The notes: generated from the sequence alone by a model not told the origin. A stretch of DNA of 64,000 nucleotides from Acanthococcus lagerstroemiae (GCA_031841125.1 CM063107.1:64925814-64989813); one strand, 5' to 3'; positions 22,895 through 34,297 are shown, numbered from the stretch's first letter. Program-made: numbers and translations.

Positions 22895-24050
22895 TACGAG
22901 CATTAGAGATTAGTTTTGCGGGGATCATCCAATTGCGGGCTGTATAAGGTCTTGGGATAGTTTGATTGCGGCCCCGTTGCTCCTATAGACCAACTGTCGC
23001 TACCATAGAGGCTCCTGTTGCGGCCCAGTTCATTTTGGATTATCCAGGGTACACCACGAGGAGGCGAACTGGATTACACCCCACAATATTTTATTTTTAA
23101 TATGGATTTTTTTCTGAAAATGTTTTGACATTATATAGGCAGTTTTCTGTGTGAAAATTCCCGCAGTATAAGATGAAATTGGTAATTCTCCTTTTCAAAA
23201 CTGATCAGTTTTGGAGTCGATAAATTCACTGTTTATTTGCACTTTGGCTAAAAACTTCTTCGTTTTTTTTTTGTTTTTTTTTTTGAAGCAGCATTCAGAA
23301 TTAATTTAGTTTTAGTTTGGCATATTTTAATATTTTATATTTAAAAAATGAAAATATTTGGATGTGGAATATAAAACGACGAATTAAATTTTAAGGGGAA
23401 ACTTTCACACGCATTAATGGTTCGTGTATGACTGCTGGACATCTCAGCCCATACTTTTGGTGGAAAAGTTGATTCTTCGGAAATATAAGTTTCTGTCAAG
23501 TAATCCAACCGTTAAATAAATCTCCTTATCGTTTGATGCTGTTGATACAAGTTCGTCTATAAAACAGTCAGAAACCATTGATGCTTTCAACAAAGGCATT
23601 CCAAGAAGATGGCGCAAAAATTTGCCTCCATTTGTATCCTCTTTATATTACCATACTCAAACGAACCTTCTGAATGTAGGAGAATTAATGGGAAAAGATC
23701 AGTTGAAAGAAAAAAATACCCGCGGGTAAGAAATATCAAGGATGGCAGGCATTAACAAAATTGATGAACTTTTTGAAGCAGCAAAGGAGCGAAGCTAGGA
23801 ATCCTACGCACTGCACAGTGTACGGCAAAAGAAGAAAAATAAGCCCTCCCCAATAGTTAATTCATGACAAAAAACCATCACATATTTGTTTAGTCAGTTA
23901 GATTCCCCCCCCCCCGTCACAATAATAAAATCCCGCCTATTTGTAGAGCAGCGAATAATCTTATAAGCTATGTAATGAGGGAGGAGCTGAAACTGAGAAA
24001 AAGAAAGTGTCCGACCGCTGTAGGAAAGGACCCTGTTAGGTGGATATGTC
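22895..24050. other. Intergenic DNA
   Basis: No gene recognised. GC-rich near 22920-23050, then AT-rich. A C-run near 23907 may mark a decayed MITE end. Confidence 0.35.
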
Positions 24051-24059
24051 ATTCAGGCG

Positions 24060-24422
24060 CAGGGACGTACCGATAGGAGGCAGTGAGGCAACATACCCCC
24101 CTGTAGGAATTTTTCACTCATCAGTTGGGAAAATTTACCATTTCAGTCAGGCGAGCTGGAAAAATACAAGTTAAAAAAAATTTTTTTTCAATGCTTTGAT
24201 ACTTGGGAATTGAGTTGAGAAGTTGGAAAGCCCAAACAAGTCTAAAGGTTTTTCTTCTTTTGCTTTGATTTTTGGGAATTTAGAGTTGAGTCAGTTGGAA
24301 AAATCAAACAGGTCAAAAGTTGTTTTTTTTCTGCTTTGATACTTGGAAATTCTGAGTTGAGTCAGTTGGGACTTTCACAATCGCCCCCCCCCCCCCAGAA
24401 AAAACTCTTCGATACGTCCTTA
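24060..24422 (+). mobile_element. MITE family C, copy 2, with target duplication
   Basis: Left terminus CAGGGACGTACCGATA; right end CTTCGATACGTCC. Three internal modules of about 75-100 bp each carry a GCTTTGAT-CTTGG-AATT ... GTTGGAAA ... CAAGTC/GGTC pattern. The flanks TTCAGGCG (24052-24059) and TTCAGGTG (24423-24430) are an 8-bp duplication with one change, the length expected for hAT transposition. Confidence 0.8.
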
Positions 24423-24484
24423 TTCAGGTGACCACGGTGACGCACATACCCACATTCCAGTGCCTTCTCTAGTCGTCTATTCTC

Positions 24485-24660
24485 GGCTTTGCTCGGCATT
24501 CTCCGTATTGGCCGGTCGAAACGTAATGGAACAAAAAAATGACTACATAAATAAATAATTAGGAATGATGGTAACGTTTTTCAACAGAACGTTTTTTATG
24601 GTGCGTTTTTGCGGTTTTCTCTTTGGCGTGCAGAATCATTACACATATCTATACCAAAAT
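24485..24660 (+). repeat. Dispersed repeat family I, copy 2
   Basis: Matches 14360-14535 in block order: GGCCGGTCGAAACGTAATGG, ATGGTAACGTTTTTC, GAACGTTTTTT and GCGTTTTTGCGG. Confidence 0.5.
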
Positions 24661-24894
24661 AAATTAAAAATTAAAATTGCAATATCCATATGGTCTTTTG
24701 GGTTTCTGGAGTCACTAAGTTCATTCCAGGCATCAAAAATGTGATATTGTTACTTGGGGATCAGTGGTAAGCATGTCACAAAATACAATATAGTCATAAA
24801 TGTATGGTGCTCTTCCTATTGGTTGTTGTAGCCTGGTGGTGGCCGCAGCCGTGTAGAAAATTTGTATTATTATTATTATTCCTCCCCCCCCCCC

Positions 24895-25035
24895 CTCAAG
24901 TCCACATTTCATACTCGGCGTTTCCGACTACACGCGCAAGTCCCCGTCTCGTTCTCGGAAATTCCGACTATACGCGCGAATTTTGTATTTTTTTTTTTCG
25001 CAAGTCCGCGTTTTGTACTCGGCAATTCCGAGTAC
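24895..25035 (+). repeat. Three-unit minisatellite
   Basis: Three units of about 45-55 bp share CAAGTCC, CGTTT/GTCTCGT-CTCGG, AATTCCGA and TACGCGC. They create overlapping open frames with repeated residues in all three frames, none of which is a known protein. Confidence 0.65.
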
Positions 25036-25039
25036 ACTT

Positions 25040-25725
25040 CTTTCAATTTGTATTTTTGTTCATTTATTTATTTTGTCATTTCTTTCTTTCTTTATGATGG
25101 TCTGGTTGTCTAATATCTCAACTCTTACTACACTGAATGCGATGCAGCAACATATAAGAACTTTAGTTTGTAAAATAAATGAACACTGATGTCAAGAAAT
25201 AATTCCTACAACTTCAAGTGAAAAGGCACGTATTTGCAAAGAAACAAAATCCACTCATTAACATCGAGGTCATTATTTGATACAGTATACATTTCAACCA
25301 GTTTTGACATTTTAATCAGGCCCGTAACGTGACTACTTTTCCAGAGGGGCAACCACTTTTCTCCGAGAGATAACTTGGGGCAAAACTGATCGAACCTGAG
25401 AGTCTTCATAAAGTCTAATGGAGTCTCAACGGAATGATGATAGTCTCTGAACGAGTAATGATCAAGTAAAATATGGGCATCGGGTACTTCAGTATTTCGA
25501 TCCGAGGAATTCCCTTCCCTGTTAAAAGCTCAGACATAAGCGCAAACAGCCGACCTGGAGTGGGTACACATGGGAGAGGGCTGAAGAGTGTTAATGCTGA
25601 AAATTTCTTACTTGGACTCCAACAAGAATCATTCAAATTTGGTTATACCTCATATAGCCTTGTTTATATGACCTATTCAGACTCTGAAATAACTTACTTT
25701 ATATTAATTTTATAGTGAGTCATTA
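25040..25725. other. Intergenic DNA
   Basis: No gene recognised. Short frames on both strands lack motifs. Confidence 0.35.
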
Positions 25726-25734
25726 CGGGTCATT

Positions 25735-25900
25735 TACACTTAATTAAGACTCTCTGACATTAATTAAGGCTCGTTAACATTCATTTAGACTCTGCTACAA
25801 CTTATTTAGAACTCGTTTATACTCATCAGACTCTTCTCAAACGTATGCAGGCTCAGGTAAGATTCATTCGGCTGCCCGTAGAATTAGTTAAGATAAACTC
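25735..25900. repeat. Degenerate ~20-bp-period array, site 3
   Basis: The clearest member of this array type: GACTCTCTGACATTAATTAA, then GGCTCGTTAACATTCATTTA, then GACTCTGCTACAACTTATTT. GACTC or GGCTC recurs every 20-21 bp for about seven units. Confidence 0.6.
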
Positions 25901-26006
25901 AAGACCGGGGCGGGGGAACGCCCCCTTCCCCCACAAATCTTCGGAATTCGGGAATTTGACTACTGAGTCGGCATTTTAAATCATTCGTTGATAGTCGGCA
26001 AGATAA

Positions 26007-26165
26007 AGCGCTATAAACACGAGTGTGGAAATACGCCATTTTTTATCCAACCGCGCCCGTCGATGCCGAATTGACTACGCGGTACGCTCCGCATAGTCGT
26101 ATTCGGTATCCACGGGCACGGTTTGATAAAAAATGGCGTATTTCTCCACTTGGGTTTATAGTGCT
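26007..26165. mobile_element. 159-bp foldback element
   Basis: Near-perfect palindrome with arms of about 72-75 bp. The left arm starts AGCGCTATAAACACGAGTG and the right arm ends CACTTGGGTTTATAGTGCT. The inner matching pairs include GCCATTTTTTATC and GATAAAAAATGGC. The loop is under 15 bp, around GGTACGCTCC at 26085. No coding capacity. It lies between two ~20-bp-period arrays. No clear target duplication. Confidence 0.75.
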
Positions 26166-26399
26166 CTAGGCAAGACAAAACATTGACTTTTTATTTTAGG
26201 GCTTAGATGAAAAATGTTAGGTAGTATTACTGAGTCGGTATTTTCAGATCAGTCGGCAAAATGTAAAACGTAAAATGACGAGATTATTTTTCCTTTTTTG
26301 CTTACATGGAAAGTTTTACCATCGAGTTGGCATTGTCGATCTATTTTCATCCCTCTCCTATTCTGACCGGGCTTACAGTGCCCCCGATTAGATTCTTTT

Positions 26400-26590
26400 C
26401 CAACTCATTCAAGCTCCCTTACGCCTCGTAATCCATTAAGATTGTGTTAAATAGTAAAAAATTCCGCAATAAGATTCATATAAACCTCAACAAGAATCGT
26501 TCAGATTTTATACTTAAATACTTACGTCTAAACTTCATTAGGATCTACTAACTCTTTTAGGCTTCGTTAAGACCCGTGAAGACTGATAAT
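26400..26590. repeat. Degenerate ~20-bp-period array, site 4
   Basis: Units such as AATAAGATTCATATAAACC and CGTTAAGACCCGTGAAGACT repeat at roughly 20-bp spacing with heavy divergence. Confidence 0.4.
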
Positions 26591-26599
26591 AATGGTATT

Positions 26600-28750
26600 C
26601 TGTTACAACTCGTATGCCGAGTTTCAGACGCAGGTTAAGCATGGGTGCGGGCAGACTTTTCTCCTAGGGGTACCACATTTCCAGAACGTGGCGGTACCAG
26701 GCATGGCCTGGCGATCAAATTCTTGCGGTGCAAAACGTAAGGGGCTCGGTCAACAAGTTAAAAAATGTTTTCAGTAATGTTGTAGATTGTGAGAAAAAGG
26801 GCTCAGAAGACCACAGTAGGTTGAAAGGCTCGGGATGCTTTGGCATCTCCACACCCCAGCGTAACCGAGCGTGGATAGAACCCTCTTCCAAGAAAGGACT
26901 CATTACGTTCTTAGGAAAACGTGCAGTTTGGTATAATTCAAAAGGGACAAATACCCCGTCAGCTCTATCCTAGTGACACCCACTGTTTTAAGGAATAATT
27001 CTATAATATTTGTCCAATGTCTCTCGTGGTTGAGCATAGGAAAATCCGTCACGCCGGGGCAAGTATTACTACTTTTATCATATTATGTGCGTCGGATCCA
27101 CGGAATTTTGATAATTTTCGAGGCGGTATAGGCTCGATACTATCTCACACAAACCATTACAGAAGAAGATCGCACTCATTTGGATGCTGACAATTTCCGC
27201 ATCATAAATTCGCGATTCTACCGTTCGTTTTCCTCATAACGAAAGTTTTCCACCCCGCGCCTTCTATATGAAATAAGATCCGCCAAAATATTGACGATAA
27301 AATTCGATTAGATTTCGTCTAAAACTGAAGACGCAGGCTATACGTCGATGTATTGTTTCTCGGCATTCTCGAATTTCAATTACGAGAGCGCGATGATGGA
27401 AACTATAATAATAACGTTTTCTCGTATTAACATTTTTCGAGAAAACGTGCGACGCGGTATTTTTGAGAATCCATGAATTCGACAACATCCGACATCCGCT
27501 GTTCTCTGTGCTCCTTCCCAAGGGTTCTGTCGCCTCATTATATGACAAGTGCTGCGAAATAAAAAGCTTCATTGTAGTGGCGCCGGGTATCAGAGGGTGG
27601 TCTTCCTCAAATTTTAGGGTTGTTTGGAATCACATCTGTTCTTGTCTTTCTGAACGAGTGAAACTAGGTAGTGTCGATGCTAGTTTCACGACACACACAG
27701 CAGATATCACGTCGGCCCAAACCTCAAGAATCTTCCTTTTCCGCATGAAATGGCCCGCTTTTATGTTTTCGCACTAAAGGACCTGTCATATAACACTGGC
27801 TAATTGACTGTTTTTACTTCTCTCCGCTTTAGTGTTTCTTCTTTTTCTGTATACGTGTCTCTTTGTGCTGGCCTGCGCCGAAGAATTGTGTCCGGTGTTT
27901 TCGGTCGAGCGACCCCGAAGTCTCCTTTACTCCTTAGGTAGAAATTAATCTCCATACTTCGCCATTTCCGATCAGTTCGCTTTTTTCGTTCTAAGAATGG
28001 CGGAATGCTTCTTATTTGTTGCATTTGAGATATATTTTGCCGACCGAATGAGAAAGCGACTTTCCGTTATGTTAGCATTTTAGTTGGATCTGAGATATTC
28101 ACTAATTTGTTGGAAAGAAGTTCGTAAGGTGTCATTGTCTTTATTTTCCCTCCTGCGTACATTCCTTTTTATTACCCATCCTAACACCTTCGCCACAGTC
28201 TCAGAATAAGATTTATTGCTCCAACTCATCTATGAGCAGTCCTATTGTACACTAGCAAGGATGCCGGGAGGAGCCGTACGTACAACTGTCCCTCCCCGTC
28301 GAGAGTTTTTTTAGGCTGATTTTGGCAGAAAATATGCTCAAAGTGAAGGAGGGCGCCAGACCTGCAGGACATCATGCATGAATAAATTGCGTGAAAGTTT
28401 TCTTCCTAATACATTCTGCAACATTTTCAATCTTGTTTAGTGTTAGCTTGAACAGGTGTGGCAGCGAAAATCGAAAAGGAAAGGTTAAAGTAAGTTCCAC
28501 CTTGTTGTACATATTCCAAAAACCTGGGCATGTATCACCGAGTAAGCTTTTCTAAAATCGAGCATTCCGTCTTGAAGTTCACTGAGAATTTCTCCGAAAT
28601 GCTCAGCATTCATTAGCGAGCATTTGCTCGTTTGCTGTCACTACATTCAAATAAGTATAAGAGTTTTCCACAAAAATATTGGTGAGGCCTGGAAACAATC
28701 GCATCTCATAAAAAATATCTGCGAATCCTTGGAACAATCGCATCTCAAAT
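26600..28750. other. Intergenic stretch with unrecognised frames of up to 104 codons
   Basis: Frames at 26592-26973, 27463-27777 (plus) and 27264-27572, 27800-28024 (minus) were read; none carries a motif I recognise. Composition is closer to 45 percent GC than the surroundings at 26600-26950. Real host exons cannot be excluded but are not supported. Confidence 0.3.
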
Positions 28751-28754
28751 CACT

Positions 28755-29740
28755 TCATACCCGCTGACGATTTCGTGACTCGTCAAGGCCCTGACATCGA
28801 TTCAAGCCCGCTGACCAGTTCATGACTCGTTGAGGTCCGAACATTGTCCGCTGATGAGTTCATCGCTTTACGATCATTAACAAGTTCGTGACGCATTAGG
28901 GTCTCAACATTGCTCGCTGACGAGTTTGTAACTGCCTAGTTTTATCCCGGTTAAGTTTGTGATTGCATCGCTTCACATCCACTGAGAGTTTGTGACTATA
29001 TTATTTCATGTCCGCTGTTAAGTTCGTGACTTATTGGGGTTCCAACACTGTCCACTGATGAGTTTGTAACTGTATCCCTTTATGCGGTTATAAGTTCGCG
29101 CGACTCATCCGGGTCCCAACAGTACCTGCTGACGAATTCACAACTATGACTGCATTGCTTTACGTCGGCTACAAGTTTATCACTCATCAGAATTCTAACA
29201 TTGCCGGCTGACAAGTTTGTGACTACATTGCTTCACGCCGCCAAGAGTTCGTGCCTTATCAGGGTCCTAACATCGCCTGCTGATGAGTTCGTAGCTGCAT
29301 TGCTTCACGCCAGCTACAAGTTCGTGACTTGTCAGGGTCCTAACATTGCCTGCTGACTAGTTTGTAATTGCATCGCTTCACACTGGCTAGGATTTTGTGA
29401 CTCATCAGGGTCCTAACATCGTCCGTTGATGAGTTTGTAGCTGCATCCGCTACACTAGCTACAAGTTTGTGCCTCATCAGGGTCCTAACATTGCCCGCTG
29501 ACTCGTTCGTAATTGCATCACTTCACACTGGCGAGGATTTTATGACTCAGTCATCAGGGTCTTAACATCATCTGCTAACGAGTTTATAACTGCATTGCTT
29601 CACGCTGGCTACAAGTTCGTGCCTCATCAGGGTTCTAACATCGCCTGCTGACGAGTTTGTAGCATTGCATCGCTTCACGCCGGTTACAAGTTCGTGACTA
29701 CATCGCTTCACCCCGGCTACGAGTTTTTGACTTGTTCAAG
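28755..29740 (+). repeat. Satellite array, 73-bp unit, about 13 copies
   Basis: A well-preserved unit counts to 73 bp: GCTGATGAGTTCGTAGCTGC, then ATTGCTTCACGCCAGCTAC, then AAGTTCGTGACTTGTCAGG, then GTCCTAACATTGCCT. The two halves are themselves similar (each holds an AGTTYGTRRCT core), so the unit looks like an ancient dimer of ~36 bp. Copies at the left edge are more diverged and shorter than those in the middle. The two 60-codon frames at the right edge run off the array and are not genes. Confidence 0.9.
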
Positions 29741-29939
29741 TTTCAATGGCTTGCTACCGCTACTTCACACCTCGCTCAAGAGGCCGCTGGCAAATTCAAA
29801 ACTCGTTGGAAAAAATGAAATCGCGTCGGAAAAATGCGAAAATCTCGCTTCCTATTGGACAGATTTTGTTGCAAATCAATAGCTTTCGATTTCTAGCTAT
29901 GCTCTATCACTTCACGTGGACAGAAATTTGTAAATAATT

Positions 29940-30210
29940 GCCAATCATTTGAGATCAATTTTTGAGTTGAAATTACATTACACCTCACGTTAAGGTGAAT
30001 AAGTAGCAAGTATGAATAGAATATACTCGGGGATCAATACAAATTGTTTAATGTATATTAAGGTAACACTGGAGGATACTTGAATTTCGAAATTCTGTAT
30101 ACGCATTGCTAGAACTTTGAACTTGTTCAGCACCTTCTAAATAGTGGCCAGTTTCAAAAAAATGTTTACCCACCTCATTTTTAGACCAAAAGGCAACTTT
30201 CACGTGCCTT
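29940..30210. other. AT-rich spacer
   Basis: No feature recognised between the satellite and MITE C copy 3. Confidence 0.4.
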
Positions 30211-30214
30211 CCCT

Positions 30215-30495
30215 CAGGGACGTACCGATAGGGGCCGGGGAGACTTAGCCACCCCCCTGAAGAAATTTCTCACTCAGCAATTGGGAAAATTTCCATTTCA
30301 ATCAGGCGAGTTGGGAAAATCCAAGTTAAAAGATTTTTTTTTGTTTTGCTTTGCTTTGCTTTGATACGTGAAAATTGAGTTGAGAAGTTGGGAAAACCCA
30401 ACAAGTCAAAAGGTTTTTCTTCTTTCGCATTGATACTTGGGGATTTTGAGTTGAATCAGTTGGAAAAATCCAGCAGGTCAAACGATTTTTTTGAA
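30215..30495 (+). mobile_element. MITE family C, copy 3 (3' truncated)
   Basis: Left terminus CAGGGACGTACCGATAGGGG and two internal modules (GCTTTGATACGTG and GCATTGATACTTGG types) are clear. The right terminus is missing after the AAATCCAGCAGGTCAAACG block. A (CTTTG)n run is at about 30343-30360. Confidence 0.8.
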
Positions 30496-30599
30496 CAATA
30501 ACTCCGATTAGAAAATAAAAATAAAATACTAACTGGTATTTAAATTTTGCCCAAGATATTGAAAGTTAACGAAGATTTAGATATTGGTTATTAAAATCT

Positions 30600-30980
30600 A
30601 TTCTAGATTGGTGTGGGTCTCTTCAAGGTTCTTGCCGCGATATTCAAGAAGATTCTTTGATACTATTTCGAACTTATTAAAGACTATTCCGGGCTTGATT
30701 TTGACTTTCTCGGGCAATTTTATTTGTGTTTAAGATTCATCAATATCAGGCCCATAGCTAAACGCTTGTGTGTGCTAAGGGCATAAAAATGTTACTCAAC
30801 CAGAGCATAAGCCATAAGGGAACAACATAAAAAAATCTATACTATATTATTTTTACTGAAACGTTCTTTTTTTTTTTTTAATTACTGTTTTATTTATTAT
30901 TACTAGGGGGCATTTCCTCCTGACCGCTTCGCACCTCGTTCGACCTCCACAGTCCTCAGTGTTTGGTCTAAAACTTTTGT
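30600..30980. other. Decayed array and poly(T) spacer
   Basis: 30600-30720 has loose ~20-bp periodicity (AAGATTCTTTGATAC, AAAGACTATTCCGGG) of the array type seen elsewhere. The remainder is AT-rich with a T-run near 30867-30880. Confidence 0.3.
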
Positions 30981-30984
30981 TCCT

Positions 30985-32165
30985 CAGTTGAGGTTTGCTT
31001 TGGGCTTCTTTTGCTCCCCCTCTATTAGCGGTCCTCAGTCTTCCACCATGAATCCCCTTCCATCCTTTCTTCATCACGAGCCTCCTCCTCCACCACGACC
31101 CCCTCGTTCACCACGGTTGATCTCCGCCTCCATGATCACTCAGCCACGAACTCCTCCACTACAACGGCCATAATCTACCAGAGGCTTCAATTCCCAACCC
31201 ATAGTCTTTTACCTCCGCAGTCTCCCCCCTGCGAACCCTTCCCTTTTCCTTAGATTTCCTCCTCACCTCTACAATCATTGACCATCTGGCCCTTAATCTC
31301 TTCACATTACCCTCTCCCTCGCTCCATGACCTTCTCCATCCACAGCTTCCCCCTCACATGGCACCCTCCGTTTATCCTTCCAGTCATCACTCAGTCCTCC
31401 ACTTAGTCTCCCCCATCACCCTCTTCCACCCCGAGTGCCCACCCCCCTTAGGACCACTTCCCCGCCCACCACTACAGCACTATGGCCTTCACTTCTGTTC
31501 ACGTACCACGCCCCCACCCCTGTACTTTAATCTCAGATTACACCAGAGGTACCCTACCTCGGGGGGGATTCTCGGTGGAGGTGTTAGCTCCTGGAGAGGG
31601 AGGATGGCCACGGTGAGGAAGGGAATCGCATTGATGGGTGAGGAGGAGCACGGTGGGGGAAAGTGACTGTGATGGAAGAGGATAGCTGTGGTCGGGATTG
31701 GCAGAGGGTAGCCCACTGGTTCATGGTGAAGGCGGGTGCTTAGTAAAACTCGCCGCCACCATCGCCTCCAGGAGAAACAAACCCACTGAGGGTTGCCTAC
31801 CCTGCCCCATAATGGCTCAATTCTCCAGGGGTAGCCTACCCTTGGGAGGGGGTTCATGGTGGAGGAGGGAACTTGGAAGGAGGAAGGTAGCGTTGAAGGA
31901 CGAGGAGAAGTTATGATGGGGGTGGCTCTCTATACACTAAACAGTAAAAGCCACCTCCTCCTTCCCCTCCGTGGGAATAAATTCCTGGTGGCCTCCCCTG
32001 TACCTTAAATCACGTTTCACCGGAGAAACCCTACCCCGTGGGGGGGGAGCTTCTCGGTGGAGGTAAGAGCTCCTGGAGAGGGAGGACGGCCACAGTGAGG
32101 AAAGGCGTTGTAAGGGGTGAGGAGGAGCATGGTGGGGGAAACTGACTGTGAAGGAGGCCGGCACG
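30985..32165. repeat. Strand-asymmetric polypyrimidine/polypurine block with a direct repeat
   Basis: 30985-31520 is dominated by C and T (CCTCCTCC, CCACCACG types). 31560-31925 and 32040-32160 are dominated by G and A (GGTGGAGGAGG types). Two direct repeats, 31517-31675 and 31995-32154, share CCCCTGTAC at the start, CTCCTGGAGAGGGAGGA, then GGCCAC-GTGAGGAA and GGTGAGGAGGAGCA. Proline- or glycine-rich frames of 100-120 codons on both strands here follow from composition and are not called as genes. Confidence 0.65.
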
Positions 32166-32249
32166 AGTAAGGCAAGTGACGGCGTCAGTTTTTAAATGTG
32201 CTAGCCAGGGCGGCGCGCTTGCCAGCCGCCGCAATCGTTAGCTATGAGC

Positions 32250-32450
32250 TTGATCAAGATTCTTTAAGACTTCTTTCAGACTCGCAAAGAAACTTTTAAT
32301 ACTGTTTCAAATTTGCCTGAAACTCTTCAGAACTTGCTTAAAATCTTTGATGCCCTGCTGAATTCGCTTGAATGTATTATAGGCTTTACTAGACTTGATA
32401 AACCCTCTTCAAGTCTTCAAGTTATATTAACTTGAAAAGTTTAAAAGTCT
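32250..32450. repeat. Degenerate ~20-bp-period array, site 5
   Basis: AAGACTTCTTTCAGACTCGC, TTGCCTGAAACTCTTCAGA and similar units repeat with strong divergence. Confidence 0.4.
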
Positions 32451-32639
32451 CAAAAATATCAAACATGACCTTAATACAAATGTATCTATTGATTCTTGAA
32501 TGAGTGTTGACGTCTCATTTAGTTTTAACGTAAAATTATTAATTTTTAAAATTAATTTCAGAAAACATTCTTCAATATAATTAGTTAATCTGTTTGTAAC
32601 ATTAATTTGTCAAATGTTTTACGGTATTGTAAGGATTTT

Positions 32640-32770
32640 AAAAAACTTCCAAAGAGTTCTAAAATGTCTAGATCAGGGTTTGAAAAATCACCAAGAGTCG
32701 TAAACTAGTCTAGGACAGTTTTAGCGAGTCTTAAAAAAAAACCTTAAAAAGCTTCAAATAATGCTGAGAT
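32640..32770. repeat. Degenerate ~20-bp-period array, site 6 (inverted)
   Basis: GAGTC/GAGTT rather than GACTC recurs (CCAAGAGTCGTAAACTAG, AGCGAGTCTTAAAA, GGGAGAGTCCAAAA), consistent with the same array type in the opposite orientation. Confidence 0.4.
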
Positions 32771-33146
32771 ATTGGGAGAGTCCAAAAAGCACATTATACG
32801 TATGAGTATTAAAGATAGACAACGTTAGTCTCGAGAACTGGCCTTTTCCTTCTGAAGAGAAAAATATTGAATAGTATAATGGTGAATTTTAAAAATTCCC
32901 CGTAAATTGTCGCTTAGTTCAGAATCCATTAAATTTTGTACCCTAGCACACACAAGTGGTTAGCTACGGGCCTGTTTTGAATTGATTTTCTCAAGAATGC
33001 TTCCATACTCACCCAATTTAAATCATCGAGCAATACCGTGATAGTCATACTGCTCTTTTTGTTCAGTTAGGATTTGCAACGATAGGGAATGCTAAAACGT
33101 GTGCAATCACGCATTTGAGGCATAATAGGAGAGGTGAGGCTTATGT

Positions 33147-33240
33147 GTATATATGAGGAGTTATCTGTCAAAAGAGCGTCCGTTCAATGTATTTCTTATG
33201 GAAACGGACGCCCTTTTGACAGATAACTCCTCATATATTG
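33147..33240. mobile_element. Compact 94-bp hairpin element
   Basis: Two 38-bp arms (33147-33184 and 33203-33240) differ at only a few positions and enclose an 18-bp loop. The stem includes GAGGAGTTATCTGTCAAAAG and its complement. It resembles a minimal MITE or a recent inverted duplication. No second copy in the window. Confidence 0.7.
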
Positions 33241-33249
33241 TTTACATAA

Positions 33250-34066
33250 TAATTATCTCGCTGTAAAAGTACAAATACTAGACAGACCTGCAGACATAAG
33301 CTTTACAACGTTAATCAACAATATAATTTCGAAGAAAAAAAAAAATTAACTAGCCTGAAAGGGCTCTAAAGCACTACAGGCATATCAGATCGTAGTTTAA
33401 ATTGCTATATAGTGGTGTTTTACGACCTGGATAATAAGTTTTTCATGTTTCAACACCGCAGTCATTCTTGTTCGAAAAACTGTGTTAATACTTCTCGGGC
33501 GCCCGCCAACTCGCAGCATACACCTTGTATCTTGTAAACGGCACTAACAATTATTAGTTCACACCCGTTAAGATTCATCTTCAATTTTTTACCAACTATA
33601 TCGCAGCTGACACACGTTAGAAAAGCTGATTTAAAGAAAAAATCCTTTTTGCACTAAAAAACGAATTGGGCATAATCGATAATCAAGAATAATTAAAGCA
33701 AGACTCAAAAATGGTCAAAATATTACCGGCAAAATAACGAAGCAAGTTCAAGAAAAACTCCAGGTGACAAGATAAGCAAGTCTAGCATAAGCTAAACCTT
33801 ACAGTACACGGGGTATTTTGCTCACTTTTTTCTGTACTTTCAAGCGCTCTGCGAACCGTAGAAACTGGGTAACAGAACCGAGATATTTTTTGTAATTTTG
33901 ATGGGACATTGCGGAATACATTCCCCAAAAGAATATGACACTGCCGCCCCGCAAATTTCTCCACAGGATTATGAAATAAGTGAGCCAAGAGGTTCCGCAA
34001 TAGGGTGACACTGTACATGTTCTTGAATGTACAGGGGGAAAACTGTAACTGTTAGAAGTGCCAAGT
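33250..34066. other. Intergenic DNA before the SINE-like K element
   Basis: No gene recognised. Minus-strand frames of 78 and 97 codons near 33800-34090 have no known motif. Confidence 0.35.
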
Positions 34067-34119
34067 AACCCCAAATTGATTCCCCTCGGCACTGATGCGA
34101 TGCCCGAAAGGGTAGTTTC

Positions 34120-34297
34120 TGTTGTAGCATCGTATTATTAAACGCACAGCCCGATAAGGAACCGGTATTCCTTATCGGGCTAGAAAAGTAATGTACCTAT
34201 CGTACCAGACTAGCTGGCTATTATTAAGTAGTATGTAATGTGCATGTTGAGAATACACAGCATCAGAACTGTTTCTCGCTTTTTGTTTAATATAACA
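34120..34297 (+). repeat. 5' LTR, 178 bp
   Basis: Starts TGTTGTAGCATCG and ends TTTAATATAACA. It contains a perfect 13-bp stem, GCCCGATAAGGAA (34149-34161) pairing with 34168-34180 across a 6-bp loop. A TCAGAACTG initiator-like sequence lies near 34264. No canonical AATAAA is seen. It is short for an LTR but within the range of Mag-like elements. Confidence 0.95.
34149..34180 (+). promoter_or_regulatory. Perfect hairpin inside the 5' LTR
   Basis: A 13-bp perfect inverted repeat with loop CCGGTA, repeated identically in the 3' LTR at 39008-39039. In the RNA it could act in termination, polyadenylation or strand transfer; which one is not shown by the sequence. Confidence 0.7.

Noticed and set aside
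28755..29740. CRISPR array
   Set aside because: Units are contiguous 73-bp tandem copies without unique spacers, and the DNA is eukaryotic.
31489..31857. 122-codon proline/tryptophan/arginine-rich minus-strand frame
   Set aside because: Lies in the purine-rich block with a direct repeat; long frames on several strands and phases are expected from composition.
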